Source: Candidatus Acidiferrales bacterium (GTDB lineage: Bacteria > Bacteroidota > Ignavibacteria > Kryptoniales > JAKASW01). From it: DNA of 64,000 nt. The notes under the pieces were generated by a model that made no database searches, had not been told where the DNA came from, and saw only the letters and a program-made list of their open reading frames with translations. Location of the stretch: the NCBI GenBank assembly GCA_035515795.1, contig DATJAY010000035.1, positions 124,001 to 188,000 on the forward strand. The letters run 5' to 3'. A program made the translations under genes and the position numbers. Every line of letters begins with the position of its first letter. The first letter of the stretch is position 1. Positions 8,878 through 17,426 of the stretch are shown piece after piece.

Positions 8878-10743
8878 ATGCAGAATAATCCAACAGGTGT
8901 CAGTCGGGCAATTCCCAGGAACAAAGTCCTTCCCTTAATCTTGATTTCATTTCTAATCGCAGGTTGCGGCAGTCCTTTTCTCAAGATGGAAGAGATATCC
9001 AAACTGCAGTTCAGCGGGAAAAAAGAGACTTCCATCATATACTTCCGACGGATTCTCCGGTTTTCGGAAAACGGAGAGCTCCATGTAATTTCACACAAGC
9101 TGATACGGGCAGGAGAGAATATTAATTCGGTACCGGATATACTCGAAACAATTGACGCACCGATATACAAGTTGGAGAATTTTGACGGCAGAATAATTAA
9201 GCCGGACGGAACCACGATCAACCTCGGTAGCCGAGATCTAGTGACGTGGAATACGAGCAACAAGTATATTTTGACGGGGAGTACGGTGAGCGTATTTCGG
9301 ATCACGGATCCCGTTGAAAGCGGAGATGTGATCGAGGAAGTAGACGAGCATGTGAACGAATTCCCCGCTCTCGGAATCGATTTCCCGCTGGATGAGGTGG
9401 GCAAGGCGGAAAATGTAAAGTGTTCAATAGAAGTCCCCAATAACCTCGTGTTTCTTTACAGCATCGCGAACGACACGATCAAACCAAAGATCAGCGAGAC
9501 TCGTGGAGGAAGGGATTACACGTTCGAGTGGGACAGATATGTTCCCAATGAAAATGTTCCTCCATTATCGCAAAAGAATAATGCTCCTGAAATAATCGGC
9601 ACCGTTTATGATAGTTCATCAATGAAGGACGGTTTATCGTGGAAAGCGTTTGGAGATTGGTACCTGAGCCTGATTTCGGACAGAATAAAGTATGACCAGA
9701 AGGTCCTGGAGACAGCTCAAGAGATCACGAAAGGTCTGACCGATGACAGACTGAAGATGGATGCGATATTCAACTACTGCCAGAAAAATGTTCGTTACGA
9801 GCAAGTCTACATGAACAAGGGAGAAGAGTTCATCCCCCACAATTGCTCGGATATCCTCGAACGTAAATTCGGCGACTGCAAGGACTACTCGTGTCTCATC
9901 TATGCGCTGGCAAAAAGTGTCGGGATTGACCCGAACCTGGTGCTTTGTTTTCGCGGAAGAGGATATCAATTTTATCCGGATATGCCTGTGAGCCAATTCA
10001 ATCACGTGATTGTACATTTTAACGATAATGGCATTGATCGCTGGTATGATGGTACGGATGCGGAGGGTATTCCGGGAATCGTGTCGAGGGACCTGATAAA
10101 CCAAAGCGCCCTGGTTCTTGAAAAAGGGAATTCGAGGATATTGAAGATCAATGAATCCGACGAGAGTTTAGTCTCCATCAATGGGGATCTTTCAAATATT
10201 GAGGACGGATTCAAAGGCAAACTATCCGTACAGCTAAGAGATCAGTATGCGGTTGATTTTTTCTTTGCGCATTCGCAACTCAACGAGGCCAGAATGCACG
10301 AAGTGGTGATCGACTGGCTAAGGGAGACACTGAATAATTCCGCAAACATCAAAGAGGTTGCCTGGAAAACCGAGCCTGATGTCTTCGATATCGATGTAAC
10401 CCTTGAGATACCGAATTCAGTGACGAAGATAGGCACGTCAACTTATACAAGTCTGCACAGCATCCTCCCGCAACTTTTTCCGAGTGAGTTGGCGGGCATT
10501 GATACGACTGCAATTTTTTATTTCCCATACTACGATAGGGTCGGAATTCAACTCGACTTAAAAGCTACGGGCGGACCATGTGTCGATGCGGACTCGTCGA
10601 AGGGTTGCCATCAGGCCGTACACTATCAATATGAAATAAATCCCGGCCCGCTCCAAAAAGTTGATCGGTCAAAATTCATGGAGGATTTCCACCGAATATC
10701 CGATGCATTCAATAAAACGATAAGACTTAAAGCAGGGAGCTAA
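8878..10743 (+). CDS. DUF3857 lipoprotein with transglutaminase-like domain, catalytic triad intact
   Basis: A protein of about 621 residues. A signal peptide ends in the lipobox LIAGC, so it is probably a lipoprotein. A beta-rich DUF3857-type region follows, then a transglutaminase-like core with Cys in FGDCKDYS, His in FNHVIVHF and Asp in DGTDAEG. The triad is therefore present and an active thiol transferase or protease is possible. The C-terminal part is unassigned. I chose the ATG at 8878 because GGAGG (8865-8869) lies 8 bases upstream; the in-frame ATG at 8863 has no SD. Such genes are common and mostly uncharacterised in Bacteroidota-like genomes. Its partner follows after two bases. 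Confidence 0.8.
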   Translation: MQNNPTGVSRAIPRNKVLPLILISFLIAGCGSPFLKMEEISKLQFSGKKETSIIYFRRILRFSENGELHVISHKLIRAGENINSVPDILETIDAPIYKLENFDGRIIKPDGTTINLGSRDLVTWNTSNKYILTGSTVSVFRITDPVESGDVIEEVDEHVNEFPALGIDFPLDEVGKAENVKCSIEVPNNLVFLYSIANDTIKPKISETRGGRDYTFEWDRYVPNENVPPLSQKNNAPEIIGTVYDSSSMKDGLSWKAFGDWYLSLISDRIKYDQKVLETAQEITKGLTDDRLKMDAIFNYCQKNVRYEQVYMNKGEEFIPHNCSDILERKFGDCKDYSCLIYALAKSVGIDPNLVLCFRGRGYQFYPDMPVSQFNHVIVHFNDNGIDRWYDGTDAEGIPGIVSRDLINQSALVLEKGNSRILKINESDESLVSINGDLSNIEDGFKGKLSVQLRDQYAVDFFFAHSQLNEARMHEVVIDWLRETLNNSANIKEVAWKTEPDVFDIDVTLEIPNSVTKIGTSTYTSLHSILPQLFPSELAGIDTTAIFYFPYYDRVGIQLDLKATGGPCVDADSSKGCHQAVHYQYEINPGPLQKVDRSKFMEDFHRISDAFNKTIRLKAGS

Positions 10744-10745
10744 CC

Positions 10746-12719
10746 TTGAAAAAGACGTGTGTTTTGTTCCTAGTGGCTTTTTGTTTCGACTCAGCTGCCG
10801 CGCAGGATTTTGTTCGCGATTTACCTAAGCCGGAGTTCGCAAACGGCATTACTGCCCCTACCATGGATGCAGTGATTATTTTGAAGGAACACAGCATCAC
10901 GGTCAAATACCAAGACCTTTTTTATGGAGGAACGTCGGTCAATGTCCCGACCACGGACTTCCAGAAGGTGATGATCGTGAAACTGCTGGATGAAGTCGGG
11001 GTGAAACGATACGCAAACGTGGAGTTTACTTATCTGGAGAGATTGGAGCCGGAGTATCACAACGCATATTACGCTAGAGCCAGGGTGATGAAACCCGACG
11101 GCACGGTCCAAGTAATGCCGGAGGAGGACGTACAGAACATCGTGGAACTGGCCACTGCCAACAATGTTCCGTTGATAAGAAAAGTAATTTTCAAGATACC
11201 AAATGTTTCCGCGGGAGATGTTATCCAATATGAATACGGCTATTCAGATATCGCTCTCCATTCTTACGGCGGACTGTATTTCTACAATGACCAAGATTTT
11301 GCATTATTTTCGAATCTTTACATAACTCTACCTTACAAGGACAAAACAAAGGTATTCAGTTTCCCGCCAGACAAGGTCGGCGATCCTGCGATTCAGCAAC
11401 TCAGCGTATTCTACGGTTCCGGAAAGACATATTTTTGGACCATTAAGAATCTTAATGGAATACCGGAAGAACCGTACGCCTATTCTTTCGAGGCTACATC
11501 TCTCCTTACTACCTTTGTCCCCGAAAGCGATGTCCAGGATTCCCTGCACGTTTGGGATCATCTCGCAAAGAAATTTTACGACGAATACATAGACAAGGGC
11601 AAAATCAGCGATGACGAAATGGAATCACTTAGCCTTCCGAGTGATCGTTCAAATTCGGCCGTGCAGTCTAATATCGTCGATAGTCTCTATGCTCGTCTCC
11701 GCAAGTATTTTTTGTTGGAACCCTTCAACTCGCTGTATCCGCGCAGCGGTGACATTGATGACTTATTCAAATCAAGAAAGGGAGATGCTTCCGACCTTTC
11801 CTACATAATGTACAAGATTTTGAAGAGATGGGGCATCAATGGGAAATTAGTTTGGGTGCGCGACAACATAGATGGTCCCTATGAGGAGAGTGTGCCGTCA
11901 CTCCTTTGGTTTGACAGATTAGCTGTCCTCGTGTCCTTGAGCAATGAAGAAAAAGTTTATGATTTCAATCGAAGTGTGTCGTCGGATTATGAGACGCCAT
12001 GGTCTATCGAAGGTATTAAAGCGGTTGTCTTAGACGGTGACACCTGTTATCAGCAAACACTTACGGATCAGTCATCCGAGAAATCGAATATCTCATTCGA
12101 AAAACACAATATCAGCATTCTGAAAGGGGAGGTCACACTCGACTCCTTAACAATGGACTTCAATGGAAGGCCGGCAGGTGAATTAAGAAAGAAGTATTAC
12201 GAGGATGAACGAGGCGAAGCAGGAAGCAAAATACGGAGTCAATTATCCGAGAGTTACTTTTCGAAAGTCGATTCGGTCTCGGTAAACGATTTCCTTAACG
12301 AGAGAGATTTTAAAGAGACAGTCGTCGGAGTTCCGAAGAACAATATTCAAAAGATAGATTCATTTATGGTTATCAAGCTGGGCAATGTTATACTTAGCAG
12401 CTTCAGAGAAAAACTTTTTACCACTAAACGACGCAACCACATCTATTTTGCCGTTCCACTTCAGCTTAAGCTGGAATGGAACGTCAACTTTCCGCAAGGT
12501 TATCGCTTGAACGACCACTTAACCGGAGGAATCCTGGAAGGGGTGGCAAGCCTAACAGCTACGACTGAGGTTCACACAACTTCCAACGGGGTAGACATCT
12601 CTCTCACTGTAGACCTACCCGACACCCTTATGAGTGTGGACAAATACCAGCAGCTAATGTCTTTCATAGATATGATATTAAAAAAAGCTGACCGAGAGAT
12701 AGTCCTCAGGAAATCCTGA
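10746..12719 (+). CDS. DUF3857 protein with a degenerate transglutaminase-like domain
   Basis: A 657-residue exported protein with an N-terminal signal segment ending near AAAQD. It has the same architecture as the preceding gene: a DUF3857-type beta domain (about 35-250), a transglutaminase-like region and a C-terminal beta region. The catalytic motif reads KGDASDLS, with Ala in place of Cys. The His strand reads WFDRLAVLV, and the Asp site YDFNRSV. The enzyme centre therefore looks lost and the protein may be a binding or scaffold subunit for its upstream paralogue. It starts two bases after that gene's stop (start TTG, AACC upstream) and ends 11 bases before a convergent gene. Confidence 0.72.
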   Translation: MKKTCVLFLVAFCFDSAAAQDFVRDLPKPEFANGITAPTMDAVIILKEHSITVKYQDLFYGGTSVNVPTTDFQKVMIVKLLDEVGVKRYANVEFTYLERLEPEYHNAYYARARVMKPDGTVQVMPEEDVQNIVELATANNVPLIRKVIFKIPNVSAGDVIQYEYGYSDIALHSYGGLYFYNDQDFALFSNLYITLPYKDKTKVFSFPPDKVGDPAIQQLSVFYGSGKTYFWTIKNLNGIPEEPYAYSFEATSLLTTFVPESDVQDSLHVWDHLAKKFYDEYIDKGKISDDEMESLSLPSDRSNSAVQSNIVDSLYARLRKYFLLEPFNSLYPRSGDIDDLFKSRKGDASDLSYIMYKILKRWGINGKLVWVRDNIDGPYEESVPSLLWFDRLAVLVSLSNEEKVYDFNRSVSSDYETPWSIEGIKAVVLDGDTCYQQTLTDQSSEKSNISFEKHNISILKGEVTLDSLTMDFNGRPAGELRKKYYEDERGEAGSKIRSQLSESYFSKVDSVSVNDFLNERDFKETVVGVPKNNIQKIDSFMVIKLGNVILSSFREKLFTTKRRNHIYFAVPLQLKLEWNVNFPQGYRLNDHLTGGILEGVASLTATTEVHTTSNGVDISLTVDLPDTLMSVDKYQQLMSFIDMILKKADREIVLRKS

Positions 12720-12730
12720 TTGAAACGCTT

Positions 12731-13438
12731 TCAGATCAGCGGGACAAAATTTGTTTTTCCTTCAAGAGGCGATCGGCTTGGAATGCCACCTTGTTTCTCG
12801 GTCACTGCTCTCACCACCTCATCGGCGTAGACCTCTTCGGGTACCGCTCCTTTGAAGTGGTGAGTCCCGTTTACCACGACGCGCGGTACGCCCTGGACGT
12901 CGTATTTCATCGACAGCTCCGGAGACTCCTCCGCCTCAATCATGTCAGATTTTATCATGTCGCTGACGTAAGCAAAGCGGTGCCCCGTAATAACAGCACT
13001 TGGACAGTATGGGCAAGTTGGGGTCACGAACACCTGAATGTGCACAGGCTCATTGATCGTTTTCAGTTTCGCGATCGTGTCGTCGCTCAATTCATGATTA
13101 CCGGTCGAAACCATCTCCATGTCTTCAAGTATGGATGCAAACTCATACCCTGAAGGGATACCGTGGTACCTAATCCCGTAATCTTTGTCCGGAGCTGCAG
13201 TGACTGTTGCGGGAGAATTCTTGATGCCGTACTGTTCCACTTTGTCTTTGTCGGTGACGAAGCTGTAAACTTCGAGTGTAATCTTACCGGAAAGGGCTGC
13301 AAGTTCCTCGAGTATTTGCTTCGTCTCCTTGCAGTATTCATATTGAAGCGACTGAGTAAAGTTTACGATCTTCACCGGATTCACGAGATCCGCAAATCGT
13401 TTCCTGATTTCTTCTTGGGATTGTTGATTTAAAAACAT
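12731..13438 (-). CDS. PDO-like thiol oxidoreductase with two thioredoxin folds
   Basis: A 235-residue cytoplasmic protein resembling the protein disulfide oxidoreductase/glutaredoxin-like family (two fused thioredoxin folds). The C-terminal fold keeps a CPYC active site (about residues 142-145) and the cis-Pro loop GVPRVVVNG. In the N-terminal fold the usual CxxC is reduced to a single Cys (YEYCKET, Cys near 36). The protein probably reduces or oxidises disulfides through one site only. The ATG at 13438 was chosen over the upstream TTG at 13450 because GAGGAG precedes it. It is the last gene after the sigma/anti-sigma pair. Confidence 0.8.
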   Translation of the reverse strand: MFLNQQSQEEIRKRFADLVNPVKIVNFTQSLQYEYCKETKQILEELAALSGKITLEVYSFVTDKDKVEQYGIKNSPATVTAAPDKDYGIRYHGIPSGYEFASILEDMEMVSTGNHELSDDTIAKLKTINEPVHIQVFVTPTCPYCPSAVITGHRFAYVSDMIKSDMIEAEESPELSMKYDVQGVPRVVVNGTHHFKGAVPEEVYADEVVRAVTEKQGGIPSRSPLEGKTNFVPLI

Positions 13439-13498
13439 CTCACTCCTCAATGAAAGTTTCTATCGATGAGATGATTTCCGGATTAATAAGACTCTAGC

Positions 13499-13699
13499 TC
13501 ATACCGTTTTTTGTGCGGGCTTTCTCGTCGAAATTCTGAGAATGCCGTAGATCGGACAGAAATTGATGAAGACCGTGACGATCGGAATTATTCCAATCAA
13601 CCCCCACAAAGTTTCCGGTCCCCAGAAAATCAGGCTAAGCAGAAACAACCCGATGATTATTCTGATCCATTTGTCGGGTGTTCCAATATTCTTTGTCAT
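13499..13699 (-). CDS. Small DUF2892 membrane protein
   Basis: A 66-residue protein with the DUF2892 (YgaP-like) pattern: a short N-terminus TPDKWIRIIIG, two hydrophobic segments (about 13-28 and 32-50), then the Cys-Pro motif FCPIYGILRIST. Family members are small inner-membrane proteins, some next to rhodanese or thiol enzymes; the function is unknown. The ATG at 13699 follows AAAGGAG with six-base spacing, so the upstream in-frame ATG at 13720 is unlikely. It lies between the anti-sigma factor and the PDO-like gene. Confidence 0.8.
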   Translation of the reverse strand: MTKNIGTPDKWIRIIIGLFLLSLIFWGPETLWGLIGIIPIVTVFINFCPIYGILRISTRKPAQKTV

Positions 13700-13780
13700 C
13701 TTCTTCTCCTTTGTTGTCATAGGTATGATGCAGGAAGGGAGAGGAAGTTTCTGGAATTTCTGTTTACAGGACAGGCATCG

Positions 13781-14065
13781 CTAAGAGCGCCGGGGTCTCT
13801 TCGAGCGTGATTTCTTCGGAAGGGTAATCTTTATCGGTTGCTCCAATTCGAGGCGTGCCAAAACCTTTTCGCAACAAGACCCCTCATAATGGACATCATA
13901 GCTTCTGTAGAGCAAAATCGTCTTCTTGAGAGAATCATAATAAGCGGCACAATCCGGACATTTCTCAAGATGCTCACGGAGTTTTCTGCAGGTTGGAGAC
14001 TCAAGGTCGCGGTCTACCTTCTCGCACATCTCGAGCAAATATTTTTTGTGATCTGTCAACTTCAT
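13781..14065 (-). CDS. Soluble zinc-type (zf-HC2) anti-sigma factor
   Basis: A 94-residue protein with the zinc anti-sigma signature HLEKCPDC (HxxxCxxC, about residues 32-39) and an earlier Cys near 26. A Cys-Cys pair (SCCEKV) lies near 63-64 and the C-terminus is very basic. There is no transmembrane segment, as in RsrA/ChrR-type cytoplasmic anti-sigma factors and unlike membrane-bound ones. Its ATG overlaps the sigma-factor stop by 4 bases, the usual coupled arrangement. The cysteine content suggests that thiol oxidation or metal loss could release the sigma factor, which is inference. Confidence 0.82.
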   Translation of the reverse strand: MKLTDHKKYLLEMCEKVDRDLESPTCRKLREHLEKCPDCAAYYDSLKKTILLYRSYDVHYEGSCCEKVLARLELEQPIKITLPKKSRSKRPRRS

Positions 14066-14631
14066 TTCGTCAAATACGGATTGAGTTCATTTCTCAAAAA
14101 CAATCGCGCCCGGTGGAGCCGCGATTTTATTGCCGGGACCGATAATTTCAACGTGTTTCCAACTTCTTCAGTCGAGAGTCCATCAACGTCTCTCATCACA
14201 AATACGATGCGGTATTCGAGCGGAAGTTTCTGAATTGCTTTGTCTAAAATTTCCTTCAGTTCGTTGTTGAGGACAGCGTCATGCGGAGTCTCTCCCCAGT
14301 GAGGCACTTCTAGTTCGCCGGTTTCCCGAAGCAGTTCCGAATCTTCAAATGAGATCAAAGGCTCGTGAGATTTCTTTCTGTGCATCATGAGACAATTGTT
14401 CGTCACGATGCGATACAGCCACGTCGAGAACTTTGACTTTCCTGAGAACGACTTCAATCCGCGATAAGCATTTATGAATGTTTCCTGCATTGCCTCTTCT
14501 GCCTTTTCCTTATCGCGACAGATCTTGAAAGCAAAACTATAGATGGTCTTCTCGTACTTTCTGATGAGCTTACCAAAGGCAATCTTGTCGCCGGCCCTGG
14601 CGGAGTTGATCAAGTCCTTGTCTTCGTTCAT
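14062..14631 (-). CDS. ECF-type RNA polymerase sigma factor
   Basis: A sigma-70 family protein of 189 residues. Region 2 is recognisable (YEKTIYSFAFKICRD ... AEEAMQETFINAYRGL, about residues 22-60). Region 4 (KLPLEYRIVFVMRDVDGLS followed by KLSVPAIKSRLHRAR) occupies about 130-180. It directs RNA polymerase to a stress regulon whose promoters are not known. The ATG at 14631 gives the usual N-terminus; an in-frame TTG at 14652 would add seven residues. It lies 77 bases downstream of folD across a word-like spacer and overlaps the anti-sigma gene. Confidence 0.92.
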   Translation of the reverse strand: MNEDKDLINSARAGDKIAFGKLIRKYEKTIYSFAFKICRDKEKAEEAMQETFINAYRGLKSFSGKSKFSTWLYRIVTNNCLMMHRKKSHEPLISFEDSELLRETGELEVPHWGETPHDAVLNNELKEILDKAIQKLPLEYRIVFVMRDVDGLSTEEVGNTLKLSVPAIKSRLHRARLFLRNELNPYLTK

Positions 14632-14708
14632 GAAATAAGTTCCAGGATCCAAACACCGAGGTTCAAACGAATCTCAAACTTCAAGTTCCAACTTCAGAGG
14701 TCTAAAAA
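14632..14708. repeat. Word-like spacer between folD and the sigma gene
   Basis: The plus strand here repeats short variants of TTCAAACT, CTCAAACTTC, AAGTTCC and AACTTC, giving a low-complexity tract built of shuffled 6-9 base words. It is non-coding apart from a possible N-terminal extension of the sigma factor. Similar tracts occur at other junctions in the window. Confidence 0.4.
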
Positions 14709-15587
14709 TCAAATCGCTTCTTGTCGGCTTGCCGCCAAGAGCGTATTCTTCATGAGCATCGTGATCGTCATGGCTCCGACGCCTCCCGGAACGGGAGTTA
14801 TCCAACCCGCAACATCCTTGACGTTGTCGAAATCCACATCGCCGCACATTCCTGTTTCGGTGCGGTTTATTCCGACATCGAACACAGCGGCCCCAGGCTT
14901 GATGAAATCTCTCGTTATGAAATTCGCTTTCCCGACAACCGCAACGAGTATATCCGCTTTCCTGCAGACTTCCTGAAGTTTTTCGGTTTTTGAATGTGCC
15001 ATGGTAACGGTCGCGTTTTTGGAAAGGAGGAGCATCGCCGCCGGTTTGCCGCCTAAATTTGAACGGCCGACCACAACGGCGTTCTTCCCCGAAACATCGA
15101 TTCGATACTTTTCAAGCAATATCATTATTCCATAAGGCGTGCAAGGAAGCAAGAGTTTTTTATCCATTATTTCTTTCCATGACTTCGCTTCACAATATCT
15201 GCCGATGTTGTACGGATGCAGAGCATCCACATCCTTCGAAGGCTCAACCGCTTCGATGACCTTATATTCATTGATCTGCTTCGGGAGCGGCATTTGTACC
15301 AGTATGCCGTGGATCTTGTCATCGTGGTTGAACTCATTGATCTTCGCAAGCACTTTTTCCTGAGTGGTGTCATCAGGCATTTTTTCCGTCACCGAATAAT
15401 ATCCAAGCGATTCGCACGCTTTGGCCTTGTTCTTCACGTAAACCTGTGACGCAGGATTGTCGCCGACAAGTATGAAAGCCAGCCCCGGGGTTATGCCGCA
15501 ATCTTCCTTGAACTTATTCGCCTGAGCTTTTACTTCTTCTCTGATTTCCTGCGATACGGTTTTGCCGTCGATTATTTTTGCGTTCAT
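14709..15587 (-). CDS. folD: FolD: methylenetetrahydrofolate dehydrogenase/cyclohydrolase
   Basis: A 292-residue bifunctional enzyme interconverting 5,10-methylene-THF and 10-formyl-THF. The family signatures are the Tyr50/Lys54 catalytic pair in ASQVYVKNKAKACE, VDALHPYNIGR, the NADP-binding VVVGRSNLGGKPAAMLL and PVPGGVGAMT near residue 260. In that last motif Ala replaces the usual Pro. The ATG overlaps the ymdB stop (ATGA), so the two are coupled. Length is normal for FolD. Confidence 0.96.
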   Translation of the reverse strand: MNAKIIDGKTVSQEIREEVKAQANKFKEDCGITPGLAFILVGDNPASQVYVKNKAKACESLGYYSVTEKMPDDTTQEKVLAKINEFNHDDKIHGILVQMPLPKQINEYKVIEAVEPSKDVDALHPYNIGRYCEAKSWKEIMDKKLLLPCTPYGIMILLEKYRIDVSGKNAVVVGRSNLGGKPAAMLLLSKNATVTMAHSKTEKLQEVCRKADILVAVVGKANFITRDFIKPGAAVFDVGINRTETGMCGDVDFDNVKDVAGWITPVPGGVGAMTITMLMKNTLLAASRQEAI

Positions 15588-16456
15588 GATTTTTCGTTGA
15601 ATGGCGGATAAAAGATTCTCTCTATACTTACTCCTTTGCCGGTCGATTTGTCGATGGAGAAGACGACGGCGGCGAGTCTGGCATCGGCGTCTGCGGCTTC
15701 ATATTTTGCCGGCGTGACGTAAAGAAATCTTTTCATCGCACTTTCTCTCTTCATCCCTATGATCGAATCGTAAGGCCCGGTCATTCCGACGTCGGTGATG
15801 TATGCGGTGCCGCCCGGCAGGATCCTCTCGTCCGCGGTCTGTATATGCGAATGAGTTCCGACAACCGCACTGACTTTTCCGTCAAGGTACCATCCCATAG
15901 CGATTTTTTCTGCGGTGGCTTCCGCATGCATATCGACGATCACAAAGTTTGTTTCGGCTTTGATCTTCTCAATGACCCAGTCCGCCGTACGGAACGGGTC
16001 GTCGATCGGGTACATGAAAACTCTTCCCTGCAAATTGATTACGCCGATTTTCCCTTTTTCTCCGAGATTATATATCGTGTAACCGGACCCATACGAACCT
16101 TTCGGAAAATTCATAGGACGCAACAGGTTTTTTTCCTGCATCATGTATTCGTGGATCTGAAATTTGTCCCAGATGTGGTTTCCGCTGGTAATTACGTGAA
16201 TCCCGGCACCGAAAAATTTCTGAGCGATCTTATCCGTTATTCCTTTTCCGTCAGCCGCGTTCTCGCCGTTTGCGATGACGAAATCTATTTTGTGTTTATC
16301 GATGAAACTTCTGATGAAATTCGTGACCATCCCGATCCCGGGATTGCCGACGATGTCTCCTATGAAAAGAACGTTAAGTGTATCCAGAGCTTTTCCTTTT
16401 TCAAAAAATATAACTTTAAACGGCGAAAGATAGAAGAGACGGATGAAATTCAGCAA
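15584..16456 (-). CDS. YmdB-family metallophosphoesterase
   Basis: The core reads NVLFIGDIVGNPG, then NGENAADGKG, TSGNHIWDK, DMHAEATAEK and GTHSHIQTAD. These are the metal-binding Asp, Asn and His motifs of the TIGR00282/YmdB phosphodiesterase family, which hydrolyses 2',3'- or 3',5'-cyclic nucleotides. The start is uncertain. The open frame runs from a TTG at 16456, but its first 27 residues do not look like the family. The natural N-terminus falls around LDTLNVLF (near 16375), where no ATG/GTG/TTG exists; a CTG preceded by AAAAGGAAAAG is one candidate. The gene is coupled to folD. Confidence 0.88.
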   Translation of the reverse strand: MLNFIRLFYLSPFKVIFFEKGKALDTLNVLFIGDIVGNPGIGMVTNFIRSFIDKHKIDFVIANGENAADGKGITDKIAQKFFGAGIHVITSGNHIWDKFQIHEYMMQEKNLLRPMNFPKGSYGSGYTIYNLGEKGKIGVINLQGRVFMYPIDDPFRTADWVIEKIKAETNFVIVDMHAEATAEKIAMGWYLDGKVSAVVGTHSHIQTADERILPGGTAYITDVGMTGPYDSIIGMKRESAMKRFLYVTPAKYEAADADARLAAVVFSIDKSTGKGVSIERIFYPPFNEKS

Positions 16457-16516
16457 GAATCGGGTTTTTCAGTCGGCAGTTGCGGGTTAACTTCATCTCA
16501 AAGCACGGAGGAAAAG

Positions 16517-17347
16517 ATGACCGACTACGAGCGAATAGCGAAAGCAATTTCATACATAAACGAACACTTCCGGGAACAGCCGGACCTTGATCATCTTGCC
16601 GATGTGGTACATTTGAGCAAGTATCATTTCCATCGGCTATTTAAAAAATGGGCGGGAGTGAGTCCGAAGAAATTCCTGGAGTACATCAGTGTCGAGCATG
16701 CAAAGAGTCTGCTGAGACAAAGTGCTTCTCTTGCCGAGACGAGTTATCAATTGGGCCTCTCGGGCACAGGGCGCCTCCATGACCTGTTCATTAACATCGA
16801 AAGGATGACTCCCGGTGAATTTAAGAACAAAGGGGAAAATCTTGTCATTAACTATGAGTTTTACGACGCTCCTTTCGGAAAAATTATTATGGCTTCGACG
16901 CCCACAGGACTTTGTCACATCGGGTTTGCAAATAATGAACAACGATCAGTGAGAATGTTACGCGAGAAGTACACAAATGCTTCCCTGATCCGCGGGAGAG
17001 TTCCGTTCCATCAAAACGCATTGAAAATTTTTCAAGACGACTGGAAAAGCATCTCTAAGATCAAGCTTCACCTGAAAGCGACTCCATTTCAACTGAAGGT
17101 GTGGGAGGCATTGCTGAAAATTCCGTTCGGCGAGATAAGAACATATTCCCAAGTTGCGGACGAGATCGGCCGCCCAACGGCATCGAGAGCAGTCGGTGCA
17201 GCAATCGGAAGTAATCCGGTTGCGTATCTAATTCCTTGTCACCGGGTAATCAAATCGACCGGAGTAATCGGCGACTATCATTGGGGAAACGCACGCAAAG
17301 CGGCAATCGTCGGCTGGGAAGCTGCGAAAACCTACGGGGAGAACTAG
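16517..17347 (+). CDS. AraC-type HTH fused to O6-methylguanine-DNA methyltransferase
   Basis: A 276-residue protein. An AraC helix-turn-helix domain (about residues 8-102, with HLSKYHFHRLFKKWAGVSP) precedes a methylated-DNA-cysteine methyltransferase domain (about 110-270). The latter has FQLKVWEALLKIPFGE, SRAVGAAIGSNP and the active site PCHRV with Cys241. The arrangement matches the C-terminal two-thirds of Ada; the phosphotriester-sensing Cys4 domain is missing. It repairs alkylated guanine by self-methylation and may regulate genes. The start at 16517 follows GGAGGAAAAG. A longer open frame from 15845 only runs through antisense ymdB. The gene is divergent from ymdB across 60 bases. Confidence 0.92.
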   Translation: MTDYERIAKAISYINEHFREQPDLDHLADVVHLSKYHFHRLFKKWAGVSPKKFLEYISVEHAKSLLRQSASLAETSYQLGLSGTGRLHDLFINIERMTPGEFKNKGENLVINYEFYDAPFGKIIMASTPTGLCHIGFANNEQRSVRMLREKYTNASLIRGRVPFHQNALKIFQDDWKSISKIKLHLKATPFQLKVWEALLKIPFGEIRTYSQVADEIGRPTASRAVGAAIGSNPVAYLIPCHRVIKSTGVIGDYHWGNARKAAIVGWEAAKTYGEN

Positions 17348-17359
17348 CTGAACAGGTTT

Positions 17360-17405
17360 CCGGTTTCTCAGAGAGATCTGCGGTTGAAAACCGGCAGTTC
17401 TTTTC
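17360..17405 (+). terminator. Possible terminator after the ada-like gene
   Basis: A CCGGTTT/AAACCGG stem (17360-17366 and 17388-17394) with a 21-base loop is followed by a T-rich run (TTCTTTTCTT). It lies 13 bases after the stop codon and before the SemiSWEET start. The long loop makes it weak. Confidence 0.4.
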
Positions 17406-17426
17406 TTATTCTTATTAGAAAAACAA

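Noticed and set aside
15845-16516. N-terminal extension of the AraC-methyltransferase gene
   Set aside because: It runs antisense through ymdB, has no domain, and a strong SD directly precedes the ATG at 16517.
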